A stretch of 48,469 nucleotides of DNA from the NCBI GenBank assembly GCA_025359915.1, contig JANYDE010000120.1, positions 1 to 48,469 of the forward strand, read 5' to 3'. A model generated the notes under the pieces. It saw only the letters and a program-made list of their open reading frames with translations. It was not told the origin of the DNA and searched no databases. Of this stretch, positions 16,918-26,829 are shown in pieces; the first letter of the stretch is position 1, and every line of letters begins with the position of its first letter. Both the position numbers and the translations under genes were made by a program. Origin of the DNA: Chamaesiphon sp. 336R_metabinner_41. GTDB taxonomy: Bacteria; Cyanobacteriota; Cyanobacteriia; Cyanobacteriales; Chamaesiphonaceae.

Positions 16918-19900
16918 GTGACTATCAAATCTAGAAATATATCGATTGCACCTCAGCTTAATTCTCAATTGTTAGATAATTTATCACATAGCTCTCGTCA
17001 ATGGCTGAAGTTGTTTTTAAAGACTGGCAGTGCGATTGGTTTGGCTTTATTTGTGTTGGTAATCATCGGGATTGGTTTTGGTCGTTGGTGGGCGAAAGGT
17101 CATCTGGCACCGATTGTATCGCAGGAGTTGGCAAAAACGCTCAAGCGTCCGATTAGTTTGGGTGAAATTGAGGATATTTGGTTTGACAAAGTTCATCTGA
17201 CTAATGTTAGTATTCCGGCTGATCTTCATAATTCAAATCTACTGACAGTTCGAGATTTAATTGTTGATTTCAATCCGATTGATTTGGTGTTCGATCGCAA
17301 GGTAAAATTGAATATTCGGATCGTCGCACCGGATATTTATTTGGCTCAAGATATTAAGGGGAGCTGGGTCAATATTCCGGCGCAAAAGAAGACTCCGCCA
17401 AGTCCAATCAAAGTGGAAATTGGTACGGTTAAAATTGATAATGCTCGAATCGTAGTCCTTCCCTATAGTAAAAATCCGCAGCCGATTACGATTAGTAAAA
17501 TTAATCTTCAGCTCGTTGTTGACGATCATCAACAACGAGCTGAATTTAATGGTGGTGGAAGATTTGGAGAAAATGGACAAGTTCAATTTCAGGGTAATAG
17601 TCTCATTGCCAATGGTAAAACTGAGCTAGTCGTCAAGGGGCAGAAATTAGATGCTGCCGCCGCAACTCGGATTGTCAAAATACCAGAATTTGAAATCGTG
17701 AGAGGGACTGTTGATGGCGATCTGAATTTAGCCATCGAACCGCAAAAATCGCTGCGAATTAGCAGTAAGTTATTAGTACATGATGGCAAGATTGCCATTA
17801 ATTATGTACCACGTAGTTTGGATGATATTAATGGATCGATCGAAGTATCCGAACGGGCTGTTAAGTTTAATCATGTCAGTACTAAATACGATCGAGTAGC
17901 TGGAGTAGTTAATGGCAATCTCAATTATTATACTGGCTATCAGCTTACTGCCAAAACTGCGCCGATTACCTTGCCGGATCTTGTCAAAAGTATCGATGTT
18001 ACTTCGCCTTTTCCTCTGGCTGGTGCCGCTGTCGGTACCTTGGCATTGACAGGTAAATTAGATCGACCAATTTTGACAGGCAAGTTTCATAATAGTCAAA
18101 TTAGTCAAGTCGATCGAGTCCAGATCGATCGAGTTAGTGGTAATTTTAAATTAGCTAATAATCGGATTCACTTAAATGCCACCGCGCAGCCTAAATTAGG
18201 TGGAAAAGTTAGCACCCAAGGAGAAATCCAGCTCTTAAAAATCCCACAGACACGCTTTCAGGTGCAGGGGAGTCAGCTCCCTGGGGATGCGCTGAGTCTG
18301 CTCTATGGCGCGAAGTTACCCACTCAGGTGAAAATGGGTGCCGCGACGGTACAGGGGACGATTGGCGGTGCTGGAGCGGATATTTATACCAATCTGCATG
18401 TCAATGCACCTCAGGCGAGTTATCCCGCAGTTGCCGATCTCCAGATTACCCCTCAAGGAAAGACAATTATCCGTGGTGCGACTGTTGCAGCGGCGGGGGG
18501 AAAGGTGCTGGCGACGGGAGAAGTGACGGCGACTAATTGGCAATTGAATCTCCAACCCCAGGCTTTAGATACGCAGCAGTTAGCTACGATTGGGGGGCTA
18601 AGTTTACCGGATAGTTATGATGGTAAATTAGGTGGCAATATTCAGGCGGCGGGTTTGAATAACGATCTCGATTTCGATCGAATTCGGGCGAGTGGGCGAT
18701 TAAATTTACAGTTGGCTGCGGGGGAAATTACAGCTAATCAATTTCAGATCGATCGAGGCAAATGGCAGGCTAATCTTAGTAGTGAGGCAATCGATCTTCA
18801 GGAATTGACATCCGATGGATTAGTTCGGGGAAATAGTCCACTACCAGCAGGTATCATTAGCGGAAATTTTGATCTAAGTGGTAATAGTCTCAAACAGATT
18901 AATCCTCAAAACATTTTAGCTCAAGGACGCGGCAAGATCGCGCTCAAAGCTGGCGAAATCCAATCTAAACAGCTCACGATCGCTAATGGTAATTGGCAGG
19001 GGATATTTACGACCAAAGATCTCCAATTAGCTGAGTTAAATTCTCAAGCTAAAGGTCGATTGAGTGGCGAGTTTAATCTCGCAGGTAGTTTGCAAAAATT
19101 GAAACCTGAATTGATCCGAGGCGTAGGACGAGGCATCCTCAATTTACCCCAAGGAAAAATCATCGGTAATCACCTCCAGATCGATCGAGGAAAATGGCAA
19201 GGAAATTTCCAATCTTCATCACTAGTACTCGGTGGTTTAGCCCCTCAAATTCCCCTCAAATTTAAGAATGCCAAGCTCGATAGTAATCTCAATGTGGCGG
19301 GCGATCTTCAGCAGCTCCAAGCCCAAGCGATTAGGATCGTAGGTAATGCTAAATTAAGTCTAGCTGGCGGGACAATTCTCGCGCGAAACCTGGAAATTAG
19401 TGCTGGTAAATGGCGCGGAAATTTTGGACTCGATCGACTAAAATTGGGTAGTGTCAGTGATGAGATACCAGAGGAATTTGCAGCGGCTCAATTGACTGGT
19501 AATTTTGGCGCAATAGGTGAGCTAGCTAATTTCAATCCCAATCAGTTGCAAGTAGCTGGAAATGGCGAACTGACTCTTGCAGGTAGTAAAATTCGGGCGA
19601 CAGGATTGAAATTAGACGAAGGTAAATGGTCTAGCAATTTAGCCCTAACTGACCTAAAGTTAGGTGACTTTAATCATCAACTATCGCCACAGTTACAAAC
19701 AGGTAAAATTACGGCTAACTTGAAGATCGCTGGAAACATCGATAAACTAACACCTACCGCAATTCAAGCTAGTGGTAGTGGTAAATTAAAATTAGTCAAT
19801 GGTGGTGAAATTGGTGCCGACAATCTAAGTCTGATTGATGGCGCATGGCAAAGCGATTTAGGCATCAAAGGTTTGCTATTGGGCACAGTAAATCAAGAAC

Positions 19901-22900
19901 TACCCGCAGCCATTAAAGCCGGATTATTATTTGGTAACTTGAGAGTTGCTGGCAACCTTAAATATCCAGAACTAGAACAGATTCAGGCAAATGGTAACGG
20001 TCAAATTAGAAATCTGCTCGGTGGTAATATTCAGATCGATCGATTGAAACTCAGTAACGGACAATGGGAAAGTAATGTTGTTGCCGATCGATTAAATATT
20101 GGCGAACTAGCTAAATTTGCACCCAAAAATATTAGTACTGTCGATCGACTAGCCGGACAATTGAGTGCTAAGTGGCAAATCGGTGGAAATCTTCAGAACA
20201 ATAGCCTCGCCAATATCCAAGTATTAGGGCAAACAAAACTAACTAATCTGCAAGTCGGCACCTTGAAATTCGACCCCAATCTAATCGGTACCATTCAAGC
20301 AAATCCCGGACAAGGTGTCGATATCGCCTTCGCTGGAAAAACCGATAGATTAGCACTCTCACTCGATCGCAATTTACAACCTCAAAGCTTTGCCATCAAA
20401 CAGCAAGGAGTCATCGCCACAGGCAATGTCGATCGCAAAATTTTGGACATTAATGTCGAACGCTTGCCCATTACTTTATTGCAACCTTGGATTCCCAAAC
20501 AAGTCGGTATTCAACCATACCGATTTGATGGCATTGCTAAAGGCGACTTAGCAATTAATCTGACCAACTTTCAAGTTACTGGCAAACAGATCGAAATTAC
20601 CAACCCGATCTTTGGTGCCTTTCAAGGCGATCGACTCCTAGCTAATTTCGGCTATGCTAATGGACAACTCAATCTCTCCAATACCGAAATTCATCGCGGC
20701 GAACATACCTACAAAATCGATGCCAATCTGGATACTACCGCCGCCACCCCCACCTTCCAAACCAAACTCCAAATTCCCAAAGGTAGCATCGAAGACATTC
20801 GCGACTTACTCCAAATTTTCAGCATCAGCGATGTATTTATCCCCTTCAACCAGCGGAAATACGGCACCGCCGCCGACTTATCCACCACAACCGCAAAAAT
20901 CGCCAATCGTCCCCAACCCCTCTACAACGAACTCCGCCGCCTCTCAGAACTCCGACGGTGGTTGAATCGAGAAACAGATCGTCAGCAATCAGAAAATATC
21001 ATCCCCGATATCGGCAACCTCCAAGGAGATTTTAGCGGTGAAATCTCGATCGCCAATAGCCTCAAAACAGGACTCAATACAGATTTTAAGATCGACGGCT
21101 CCAATTGGCAACTCGAAAAATATCATCTCGACAAACTTCAAGCTACCGGAAACTGGCGCAATGGCAAACTCCATCTCGATCCCCTCAACCTCGCCATTAA
21201 AGACAGCCACCTCGACATCGCCGGAGATTTCGGAGTCGATAACCAAGATGCCAAGCTCAACATCCAAAATGTCCCAACAGAGTGGCTCACCAGCCTAGTC
21301 AAGATACCTGTAGAGATTAAAGGTGGCATCAACCTCTCCGCTCAAATTGGGGGGAATTTAGCCAATCCTCGCGCGAGTGGCGAAATCTCGCTCACCAACG
21401 GACAACTCAATAATACCAAACTCCAAGATCCCAAAGGTAGCTTCAATTATTGGGATGGACGACTGAATTTTACCAGTGACACCACTTTCATGAACAGTCC
21501 GATTGTTGCCCAAGAAGATCGGATTAAAATTACTGGAAGTATCCCCTATCAACTCCCCTTCTGTCTCAAACCACCTGCCAGTCGCGATATCCGCATCGAT
21601 CTGAGCCTCCAAAATCAAGGCTTACAAATCCTCGATGTCCTCAGTCAAAAACAACTACACTGGATCGATGGACAAGGTAAAATCGCCCTCAAAATCGATG
21701 GCAAAATGAAACCATCCGGCGGCATTGAAAGTCTCTCCGCCAGAGGAACCGGACATATTAGCAAAGGTAGAATTAAAAGCCTGCTCATGCCCGAACCATT
21801 GACCGATATCAATGGTGAAATCGTCTTTGATTTCGATCGAATTGATGTCCAAAAACTTACCGGAAAACTAGCCACAGGGCAAGTCATCGCCGCCGGAATT
21901 ATCCCCATTTCCGATTCATTCCCGATCGATCCCAACCAACAACTAAGCATCCAGATGAATGGCATCAATGTCAACCTCCAAGATAAATACAATGGAGATG
22001 TCAATGGCAAAGTCAAGATTCTTGGTACCGCACTCAACCCCATCCTCACAGGTGATATCAAACTCAGCAATGGGCAAGTTTTGCTACCCGACACCTCAAC
22101 TACTACCACACCAACCACTCCACCCATTACCCCCGAAACACCCAATGCCAAATCCTCACTCCAATTCCGCAACCTCCAGCTCACCCTCGGCGACAACATC
22201 CAAATCTCTCGCGCCCCGATCCTGAACTTCATTGCCACTGGTAAAATCGATATCGATGGCACTTTAGACAACCCTCGTCCCTTCGGACAAGTTCAACTTC
22301 AAAAAGGCTCCGTCAATCTCTTCACCACCCAATTTCGCCTCGCCAGTGGTGCTCAGACAGCCGACTTCTTTCCCACCTTAGGTACCGAACCCGTACTCAA
22401 CCTCCGACTCTACGCCAAAACACTCTCCAGTACTGCCAATCTCCTCACCCAGCGGAACACCATCGCTCGTACTGCCAAAGACGGCGAAATCAACCAACCA
22501 GCCGACTTCTATACTACCAGTCTCGGCTCCGTCCAAACCGTCCAAGTCGAAGCGCGAATCGCTGGATTAGCCAGCCAACTCACCCAAAAAATCGAACTCA
22601 CCAGTACACCCACCCTGACGCAATCCGAAATCGTCCTGCTCCTCGGCGGTGCGATCGTCGAACAACTCAGTGCAGGTGATAATATCGGACTGGGAGTTGC
22701 CAGTGTCGCCAGTTCCAACCTGCTCAATAGTATCCAAGATCGCATCAGCGATTTGTTCAGTCTGAGTGATTTTCGGCTCTTTCCCACGATCATCAAAGAC
22801 TCCAGAACCAGCAATAATTCCACCCTCGGTATCGCGGCGGAAGTCGGTACAGACATTACACCCAAACTCTCTACTTCGGTGTTTAAAATTCTCTCCAATA

Positions 22901-23016
22901 ATGAATCGCCATATTATAGTCTTCGCTATCGCGTCAACGACCAAATTTTACTCCGAGGTTCTACCAATCTCTTCGGCGAAAATCGCGCCTTGATTGAATT
23001 CGAGCAAAGATTTTGA
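16918..23016 (+). CDS. tamB: TamB-like translocation/assembly protein (DUF490)
   Basis: 2032 residues. One membrane anchor lies near residues 38-60 (IGLALFVLVIIGIGFG), followed by a very long beta-rich periplasmic part and the C-terminal TamB domain with the conserved ending (SEIVLLLGG, then YRVNDQILLRGSTNLFGENRA). Such proteins span the periplasm and help in outer-membrane assembly or lipid transport; plant Tic236 is a relative. The middle contains about seven related modules with a G-x-W mark at residues 615, 691, 758, 830, 902, 975 and 1048 (spacing 67-76), some with near-identical DNA (CAGATCGATCGAGG). The start is GTG at 16918 with a GAGG box upstream. Probably monocistronic; terminator-like hairpin at 23198. 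Confidence 0.92.
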   Translation: MTIKSRNISIAPQLNSQLLDNLSHSSRQWLKLFLKTGSAIGLALFVLVIIGIGFGRWWAKGHLAPIVSQELAKTLKRPISLGEIEDIWFDKVHLTNVSIPADLHNSNLLTVRDLIVDFNPIDLVFDRKVKLNIRIVAPDIYLAQDIKGSWVNIPAQKKTPPSPIKVEIGTVKIDNARIVVLPYSKNPQPITISKINLQLVVDDHQQRAEFNGGGRFGENGQVQFQGNSLIANGKTELVVKGQKLDAAAATRIVKIPEFEIVRGTVDGDLNLAIEPQKSLRISSKLLVHDGKIAINYVPRSLDDINGSIEVSERAVKFNHVSTKYDRVAGVVNGNLNYYTGYQLTAKTAPITLPDLVKSIDVTSPFPLAGAAVGTLALTGKLDRPILTGKFHNSQISQVDRVQIDRVSGNFKLANNRIHLNATAQPKLGGKVSTQGEIQLLKIPQTRFQVQGSQLPGDALSLLYGAKLPTQVKMGAATVQGTIGGAGADIYTNLHVNAPQASYPAVADLQITPQGKTIIRGATVAAAGGKVLATGEVTATNWQLNLQPQALDTQQLATIGGLSLPDSYDGKLGGNIQAAGLNNDLDFDRIRASGRLNLQLAAGEITANQFQIDRGKWQANLSSEAIDLQELTSDGLVRGNSPLPAGIISGNFDLSGNSLKQINPQNILAQGRGKIALKAGEIQSKQLTIANGNWQGIFTTKDLQLAELNSQAKGRLSGEFNLAGSLQKLKPELIRGVGRGILNLPQGKIIGNHLQIDRGKWQGNFQSSSLVLGGLAPQIPLKFKNAKLDSNLNVAGDLQQLQAQAIRIVGNAKLSLAGGTILARNLEISAGKWRGNFGLDRLKLGSVSDEIPEEFAAAQLTGNFGAIGELANFNPNQLQVAGNGELTLAGSKIRATGLKLDEGKWSSNLALTDLKLGDFNHQLSPQLQTGKITANLKIAGNIDKLTPTAIQASGSGKLKLVNGGEIGADNLSLIDGAWQSDLGIKGLLLGTVNQELPAAIKAGLLFGNLRVAGNLKYPELEQIQANGNGQIRNLLGGNIQIDRLKLSNGQWESNVVADRLNIGELAKFAPKNISTVDRLAGQLSAKWQIGGNLQNNSLANIQVLGQTKLTNLQVGTLKFDPNLIGTIQANPGQGVDIAFAGKTDRLALSLDRNLQPQSFAIKQQGVIATGNVDRKILDINVERLPITLLQPWIPKQVGIQPYRFDGIAKGDLAINLTNFQVTGKQIEITNPIFGAFQGDRLLANFGYANGQLNLSNTEIHRGEHTYKIDANLDTTAATPTFQTKLQIPKGSIEDIRDLLQIFSISDVFIPFNQRKYGTAADLSTTTAKIANRPQPLYNELRRLSELRRWLNRETDRQQSENIIPDIGNLQGDFSGEISIANSLKTGLNTDFKIDGSNWQLEKYHLDKLQATGNWRNGKLHLDPLNLAIKDSHLDIAGDFGVDNQDAKLNIQNVPTEWLTSLVKIPVEIKGGINLSAQIGGNLANPRASGEISLTNGQLNNTKLQDPKGSFNYWDGRLNFTSDTTFMNSPIVAQEDRIKITGSIPYQLPFCLKPPASRDIRIDLSLQNQGLQILDVLSQKQLHWIDGQGKIALKIDGKMKPSGGIESLSARGTGHISKGRIKSLLMPEPLTDINGEIVFDFDRIDVQKLTGKLATGQVIAAGIIPISDSFPIDPNQQLSIQMNGINVNLQDKYNGDVNGKVKILGTALNPILTGDIKLSNGQVLLPDTSTTTTPTTPPITPETPNAKSSLQFRNLQLTLGDNIQISRAPILNFIATGKIDIDGTLDNPRPFGQVQLQKGSVNLFTTQFRLASGAQTADFFPTLGTEPVLNLRLYAKTLSSTANLLTQRNTIARTAKDGEINQPADFYTTSLGSVQTVQVEARIAGLASQLTQKIELTSTPTLTQSEIVLLLGGAIVEQLSAGDNIGLGVASVASSNLLNSIQDRISDLFSLSDFRLFPTIIKDSRTSNNSTLGIAAEVGTDITPKLSTSVFKILSNNESPYYSLRYRVNDQILLRGSTNLFGENRALIEFEQRF

Positions 23017-23044
23017 GTTGGTGATACCAAATTAATTTTAGTAA

Positions 23045-23103
23045 ACGACAGATTAGCTCCTCCCCTTTACAAGGGGAGGTTGGGTGGGGTAAACATCTGT
23101 CGT
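23045..23103. repeat. Nested hairpin repeat (CCTCCCCTTTACAAGGGGAGG core)
   Basis: An outer perfect inverted repeat ACGACAGAT/ATCTGTCGT (23045-23053, 23095-23103) encloses a G/C-rich inner hairpin (23059-23079) plus TTGGGTGGGGT. The same architecture with other outer arms is at 43783-43883. It is a dispersed cyanobacterial repeat, possibly MITE-like: ATACCAAATTA and its near inverse also flank it. Confidence 0.6.
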
Positions 23104-23197
23104 GTTAATTGTTTAAATTAGTATGAATAAAATTCTAGCAAAATATCTCGATCGACTGATCCACTGTAATATTCATTTTTTGTGATAGCGATACTAG

Positions 23198-23225
23198 AAA
23201 CCCGATTTTTAAAAAAATCGGGTTT
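23198..23225. terminator. Bidirectional terminator between tamB and nspC
   Basis: The arms AAACCCGATTTTT (23198-23210) and AAAAATCGGGTTT (23213-23225) have only two bases between them. It lies between the convergent genes tamB and nspC, with A and T runs on the two sides. It belongs to the CCCGACTTTT hairpin family seen at 24456 and 42221. Confidence 0.7.
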
Positions 23226-23232
23226 TTGAAGA

Positions 23233-24390
23233 TTAACCTAATCTCGATCGATAATCCTCATAGGAAAACTCGCGCCACAGTTTAAAGTTACCATCTTTAT
23301 CGAGCCGCCCGATCGAAGGATGCACCACACCATTAAACATCGAAGTTTTGACCATCGTATAGTGCATCATATCTTCAAAGATAAGGCGATCGCCAATTGC
23401 TAACTCTTTATCAAAAGCATAGTCACCCAAAAAGTCACCAGCCAGACAACTAGAGCCACCCATTCGATAAATTGTATCGTCACCTTCCGGTGCTCGTGCG
23501 CCGCGAATTGCTGGCTTATAAGGCATTTCCAAACAGTCGGGCATATGAGCCGTAAATGAGACATCCAACATCACATTCGTTAGCTCATCAGTTGGAATTA
23601 GATCCAAAACTGTACCCATCAGAAATCCAGTTTCCCAAGCAATTGCCGAACCTGGCTCCATCAGGAGTTGAATATGCGGGTGACGAGAATGGAAAGCATT
23701 TAACACCTCGATCGCATGATCCACATCATAATCCGATCGCGTCATCAAATGACCACCGCCTAAATTTAACCATTTCAAATCTGGGAGGAATCGATCGAAT
23801 AATTCCTCGATATTAGCCAACGTTTTTTCCAGCGCAAATGAATCGCTCTCACATAAATTATGTGATAAAAATCCATCGATTCCCGCTGGCAATCTCAGCC
23901 CCATTTGCGTAGATGAAACCCCTAGTCGTGTAGAGGGCTGACAGGGATTGTAGATCGGTGTTTTTACAGGTGAATACTGGGGATTGATCCGTAGTCCAGC
24001 CGAGGGTTTGTGAGGCGTAGAACCTAGCACCTGACTCCGAAATTGCTCCCATTGACCGATCGAATTAAAGGTCATGTGGGAAGCCAGCGGCAGAATTCCT
24101 GGTACATCTTCCGCACGATAGGCTGGCGAATAAACATGTACCTCCGGCCCAAACTCCTCAGCAGCGAGTCTCGCTTCCCATAAAGAGCTAGCCGAAGCCC
24201 CCTTTAAGGTGGTGCGAAGCTGCGGGAAACAGTGAAAGAGGGAAAAACCTTTCAACGCGAGCATCACCCGAATTGGAGCGGATTTTTGGACTCGATCGAA
24301 TATCGCTAAGTTTCGCGCTAGCAATTCTTCTTCTAGGACAAAACAAGGCGATGGAATGGCAGATAAAATTGCGTCGTTATTTTGGGTCAT
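23233..24390 (-). CDS. nspC: Carboxynorspermidine decarboxylase
   Basis: 385 residues of the PLP-dependent alanine-racemase-fold decarboxylases (group IV). The lysine that would bind PLP is in MLALKGFSLF, and the cofactor phosphate region follows NLGGGH. The C-terminal catalytic motif is MGGSSCLAGDFLGDY, where the cysteine acts in decarboxylation. It decarboxylates carboxynorspermidine or carboxyspermidine to the triamine. Its partner, carboxynorspermidine synthase, is 1.2 kb upstream on the same strand, but a Uma2 gene and a small unknown lie between them. ATG at 24390. Confidence 0.93.
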   Translation of the reverse strand: MTQNNDAILSAIPSPCFVLEEELLARNLAIFDRVQKSAPIRVMLALKGFSLFHCFPQLRTTLKGASASSLWEARLAAEEFGPEVHVYSPAYRAEDVPGILPLASHMTFNSIGQWEQFRSQVLGSTPHKPSAGLRINPQYSPVKTPIYNPCQPSTRLGVSSTQMGLRLPAGIDGFLSHNLCESDSFALEKTLANIEELFDRFLPDLKWLNLGGGHLMTRSDYDVDHAIEVLNAFHSRHPHIQLLMEPGSAIAWETGFLMGTVLDLIPTDELTNVMLDVSFTAHMPDCLEMPYKPAIRGARAPEGDDTIYRMGGSSCLAGDFLGDYAFDKELAIGDRLIFEDMMHYTMVKTSMFNGVVHPSIGRLDKDGNFKLWREFSYEDYRSRLG

Positions 24391-24455
24391 GTTTACTCAA
24401 ATAAATTTTGTTGTTCGCGTAGCGTCTCCGCTGGAGGATCTTTTGAGATAGATGC

Positions 24456-24488
24456 AGAAACCCGACTTTTTGGAAAAGTCGGGTTTCT
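24456..24488. terminator. Hairpin AGAAACCCGACTTTT between Uma2 gene and nspC
   Basis: A perfect 15-bp inverted repeat with a 3-base loop (24456-24470 and 24474-24488), downstream of the Uma2 gene. If it works as a terminator, nspC needs its own promoter. Next to it, at 24413-24437, lies a copy of the GCG(G/T)AGCGTCT repeat. Confidence 0.55.
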
Positions 24489-24508
24489 AAGTAGTACTAG
24501 TCTTATCG

Positions 24509-25249
24509 TTACGATAACTCGCCAAATTGCTGTTGATATAGTGCTATTTGTACTTTTAGTTCTCGCGCTTTTTGCGCCTCGCGATCTGCGAGTTGAGATT
24601 CAGCCTCAGCTCTTTGAGATTCAACCTCAGTTTGTTTGACTTGTTGTTCTAGAGCAGTATTTAATTCCTCTAAAGGTAACAATTTTACTCCATCCTCTAA
24701 CCGATAAAAAGCAATGATTTTATCTTCTACCACTAAACGGAGCTGTAATACCTGACTAGTATTATCTGCGATCGAAACATAAACTAGTTCCTCATCGCCT
24801 TGTAACCGATACCCTCGCATCTGATCAGGAATCCATTCGCCGCGCGGGTCGAATTGCCAATATTCAGTTACACCGAGACTCTGGTACAGCTCTTTTTTTT
24901 CGACATCATCTTTGCGCTGGGTACCTGGAGAAGTCATTTCAAGGATTACCGAAGGTACTCGACCTTCTTCCCAAATCTTATAATTATCCCGTCCCCCTGG
25001 CTCGACATCAAAAATTACCATCACATCAGGCGCGACTCGCAAGCTTGGAAATCCCTGAGCATAGTATAAGAATTGGTCGGCTAAAACTGTTGCTTGTTGA
25101 CCTTTGAGGTGTGCTAGGAGCATCGCCAAGGTGGTCATAATGTAGAGATGGTCGTAAGATTCAGCTAATGGTTCTCCGTCGGAACTAGGGTAAAAGATTT
25201 CGGGATTGGGTATTTTGTTAGCGGTGGAGTCGATAATTACTGCGGTCAT
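24509..25249 (-). CDS. Uma2 (DUF820) family endonuclease-like protein
   Basis: 246 residues. The PD-(D/E)XK-like core has LRVAPDVMVIFDVEPGGRDNYKIWEEGRVPSVILEMTSPGTQRKD, with the acidic pair and the E-x-S strand, then KKELYQSLGVTEYWQFDP. A coiled-coil end with repeated QRAEAESQLADREAQ follows. The family is strongly expanded in cyanobacteria and its biological role is unsettled. It sits between the two carboxynorspermidine genes and looks like an insertion in an otherwise functional cluster. Confidence 0.88.
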   Translation of the reverse strand: MTAVIIDSTANKIPNPEIFYPSSDGEPLAESYDHLYIMTTLAMLLAHLKGQQATVLADQFLYYAQGFPSLRVAPDVMVIFDVEPGGRDNYKIWEEGRVPSVILEMTSPGTQRKDDVEKKELYQSLGVTEYWQFDPRGEWIPDQMRGYRLQGDEELVYVSIADNTSQVLQLRLVVEDKIIAFYRLEDGVKLLPLEELNTALEQQVKQTEVESQRAEAESQLADREAQKARELKVQIALYQQQFGELS

Positions 25250-25293
25250 AAAATTTCGTCCTCAGGATCGTAGATTAAATAACTTATGGCTTT

Positions 25294-25623
25294 TTAGGGA
25301 TTGCCCCTACCTGAGTAATCCCTGAGACAGATGGTATCGTGATAGTCTCCGATCGAAATTGCATCATCGATCGAGCCTTCATGCAAGAAGATTTGGACTT
25401 TAGCCTCTGTATTAATCCCGCCACCCTGTACCCGTATAACCAAGGCATTATTGCCATCACCGCGATCGATAAAAGCTTGAATTTGGTCTAAAATCTCTGG
25501 GAAATCATCATCAATCGGATCCTCTTCCCCACCTTCTTGTCGTGAGGACAATCCGAAAATTTCTGGTGGGGTTGGGCAGGTTAATATTCTGATTCTTCTA
25601 ATTCTCGAATGGTGATACGCCAT
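25294..25623 (-). CDS. Hypothetical protein
   Basis: About 109 residues from ATG 25623 (a TTG lies just before it). I recognise no family. The first 30 residues are encoded inside the end of the carboxynorspermidine synthase gene and are arginine-rich and unusual, so the true start may be later. The rest is acidic and protein-like (PEILDQIQAFIDRGDGNN, then HEGSIDDAISIGDYHDTICLRDY). It may be a trimmed remnant or a small protein translated with the upstream gene. Confidence 0.45.
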   Translation of the reverse strand: MAYHHSRIRRIRILTCPTPPEIFGLSSRQEGGEEDPIDDDFPEILDQIQAFIDRGDGNNALVIRVQGGGINTEAKVQIFLHEGSIDDAISIGDYHDTICLRDYSGRGNP

Positions 25624-26794
25624 CAATCACTTCATGCCAAGGTAAACCCATCGTACCTAATATTTCCATGAATGGATCTGGATCGCATTCTTCGACATTA
25701 AATACACCAGGTTTTTTCCACTTGTCGTTGACAATCATCAATGCTCCAACTACTGCTGGAACGCCTGTTGTGTAGGAAATTCCTTGCGCTCCGACTTCGG
25801 CATATGCCTCGGCATGTTGACAGTTGTTATAGACATAATATTTTTTTACCACCCCATCTTTGATGCCAGTTATATGACAACCGATCGACGTTTGTCCGGT
25901 ATAATTAGTGGCGAGGGAAGCAGGTTCGGGCAGGAGAGCTTTGAGGAATTGTAATGGTACAATTTGTTGACCTTGGTATTCGATCGGATCGATCCGCGTC
26001 ATGCCGATATTTTCGAGTACTCGCAGGTGAGTAATATAGTTCTCGGAGAATGTCATCCAGAACCGCGCTCGTTTGAGGGTGGGGATGTTTTTGACTAGAG
26101 ATTCTAGTTCTTCATGGTAGAGTAAATATGACTCGCGATCGCCAATTTCGGGATAGGGAATTGGGCGATGAATCGATAATGCGGGGACTTCTACCCATTC
26201 GCCATTTTCAAAATAGCGTCCGACTTGGGTGATTTCACGGATGTTAATTTCGGGATTGAAATTGGTCGCAAATGCTTTACCATGATTGCCATCGTTGCAA
26301 TCGATGATGTCTAAATAATGAATTTCGTCGAAGTAATGTTTGAGCGCGTAAGCACTAAATACGCCTGTCACGCCAGGATCGAACCCACAGCCGAGAATTG
26401 CGGTTAATCCCGCCGCTTTAAATTTATCTTGATACGCCCATTGCCAACTATACTCGAATTTAGCAACATCGATCGGTTCATAATTAGCAGTATCAAGGTA
26501 GTGAATCCCCGTCTCTAGACAAGCATCCATCAACACTAAATCTTGATAGGGGAGTGCGACGTTGATGAGAAGATCTGGTTTAAATTCTTTAATCAATTTA
26601 ACTGTATTTGCCACAGTATCCGCATCTAGAGCAGCGGTTGTGACTTTTGGCGAATTAATCTGCGCCGCAATTTTGTCGCATTTATCGACGCTCCGACTTG
26701 CTAGTAAAATAGCTGTAAACTCGGCGCGTGCTGCACATTTATGCGCAACCACATTTCCAACTCCACCCGCACCCACAATCATTACCCGTACCAT
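25598..26794 (-). CDS. Carboxynorspermidine synthase (saccharopine dehydrogenase family)
   Basis: 398 residues. An N-terminal NADPH-binding Rossmann fold (VMIVGAGGVGNVVAHKCA) and a substrate domain of the saccharopine dehydrogenase family (YLDTANYEP, GCGFDPGVTGVFSAY, TGVPAVVGALMI). It condenses aspartate semialdehyde with a diamine and reduces the imine to carboxy(nor)spermidine, the substrate of NspC. The presence of nspC nearby supports this over a lysine-pathway enzyme. The upstream genes DUF1823 and CHAD are in the same direction with gaps of 35 and 29 bp, so they may form one transcript. Confidence 0.9.
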   Translation of the reverse strand: MVRVMIVGAGGVGNVVAHKCAARAEFTAILLASRSVDKCDKIAAQINSPKVTTAALDADTVANTVKLIKEFKPDLLINVALPYQDLVLMDACLETGIHYLDTANYEPIDVAKFEYSWQWAYQDKFKAAGLTAILGCGFDPGVTGVFSAYALKHYFDEIHYLDIIDCNDGNHGKAFATNFNPEINIREITQVGRYFENGEWVEVPALSIHRPIPYPEIGDRESYLLYHEELESLVKNIPTLKRARFWMTFSENYITHLRVLENIGMTRIDPIEYQGQQIVPLQFLKALLPEPASLATNYTGQTSIGCHITGIKDGVVKKYYVYNNCQHAEAYAEVGAQGISYTTGVPAVVGALMIVNDKWKKPGVFNVEECDPDPFMEILGTMGLPWHEVIDGVSPFEN

Positions 26795-26829
26795 ATTTTC
26801 CCCTTAGAATTTTAAGATGCCCAAATTTA

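Noticed and set aside
21645-22944. Long minus-strand open frames opposite the tamB gene (up to 208 residues)
   Set aside because: They are mirror frames of a strongly supported coding region, have biased composition and no recognisable domain.
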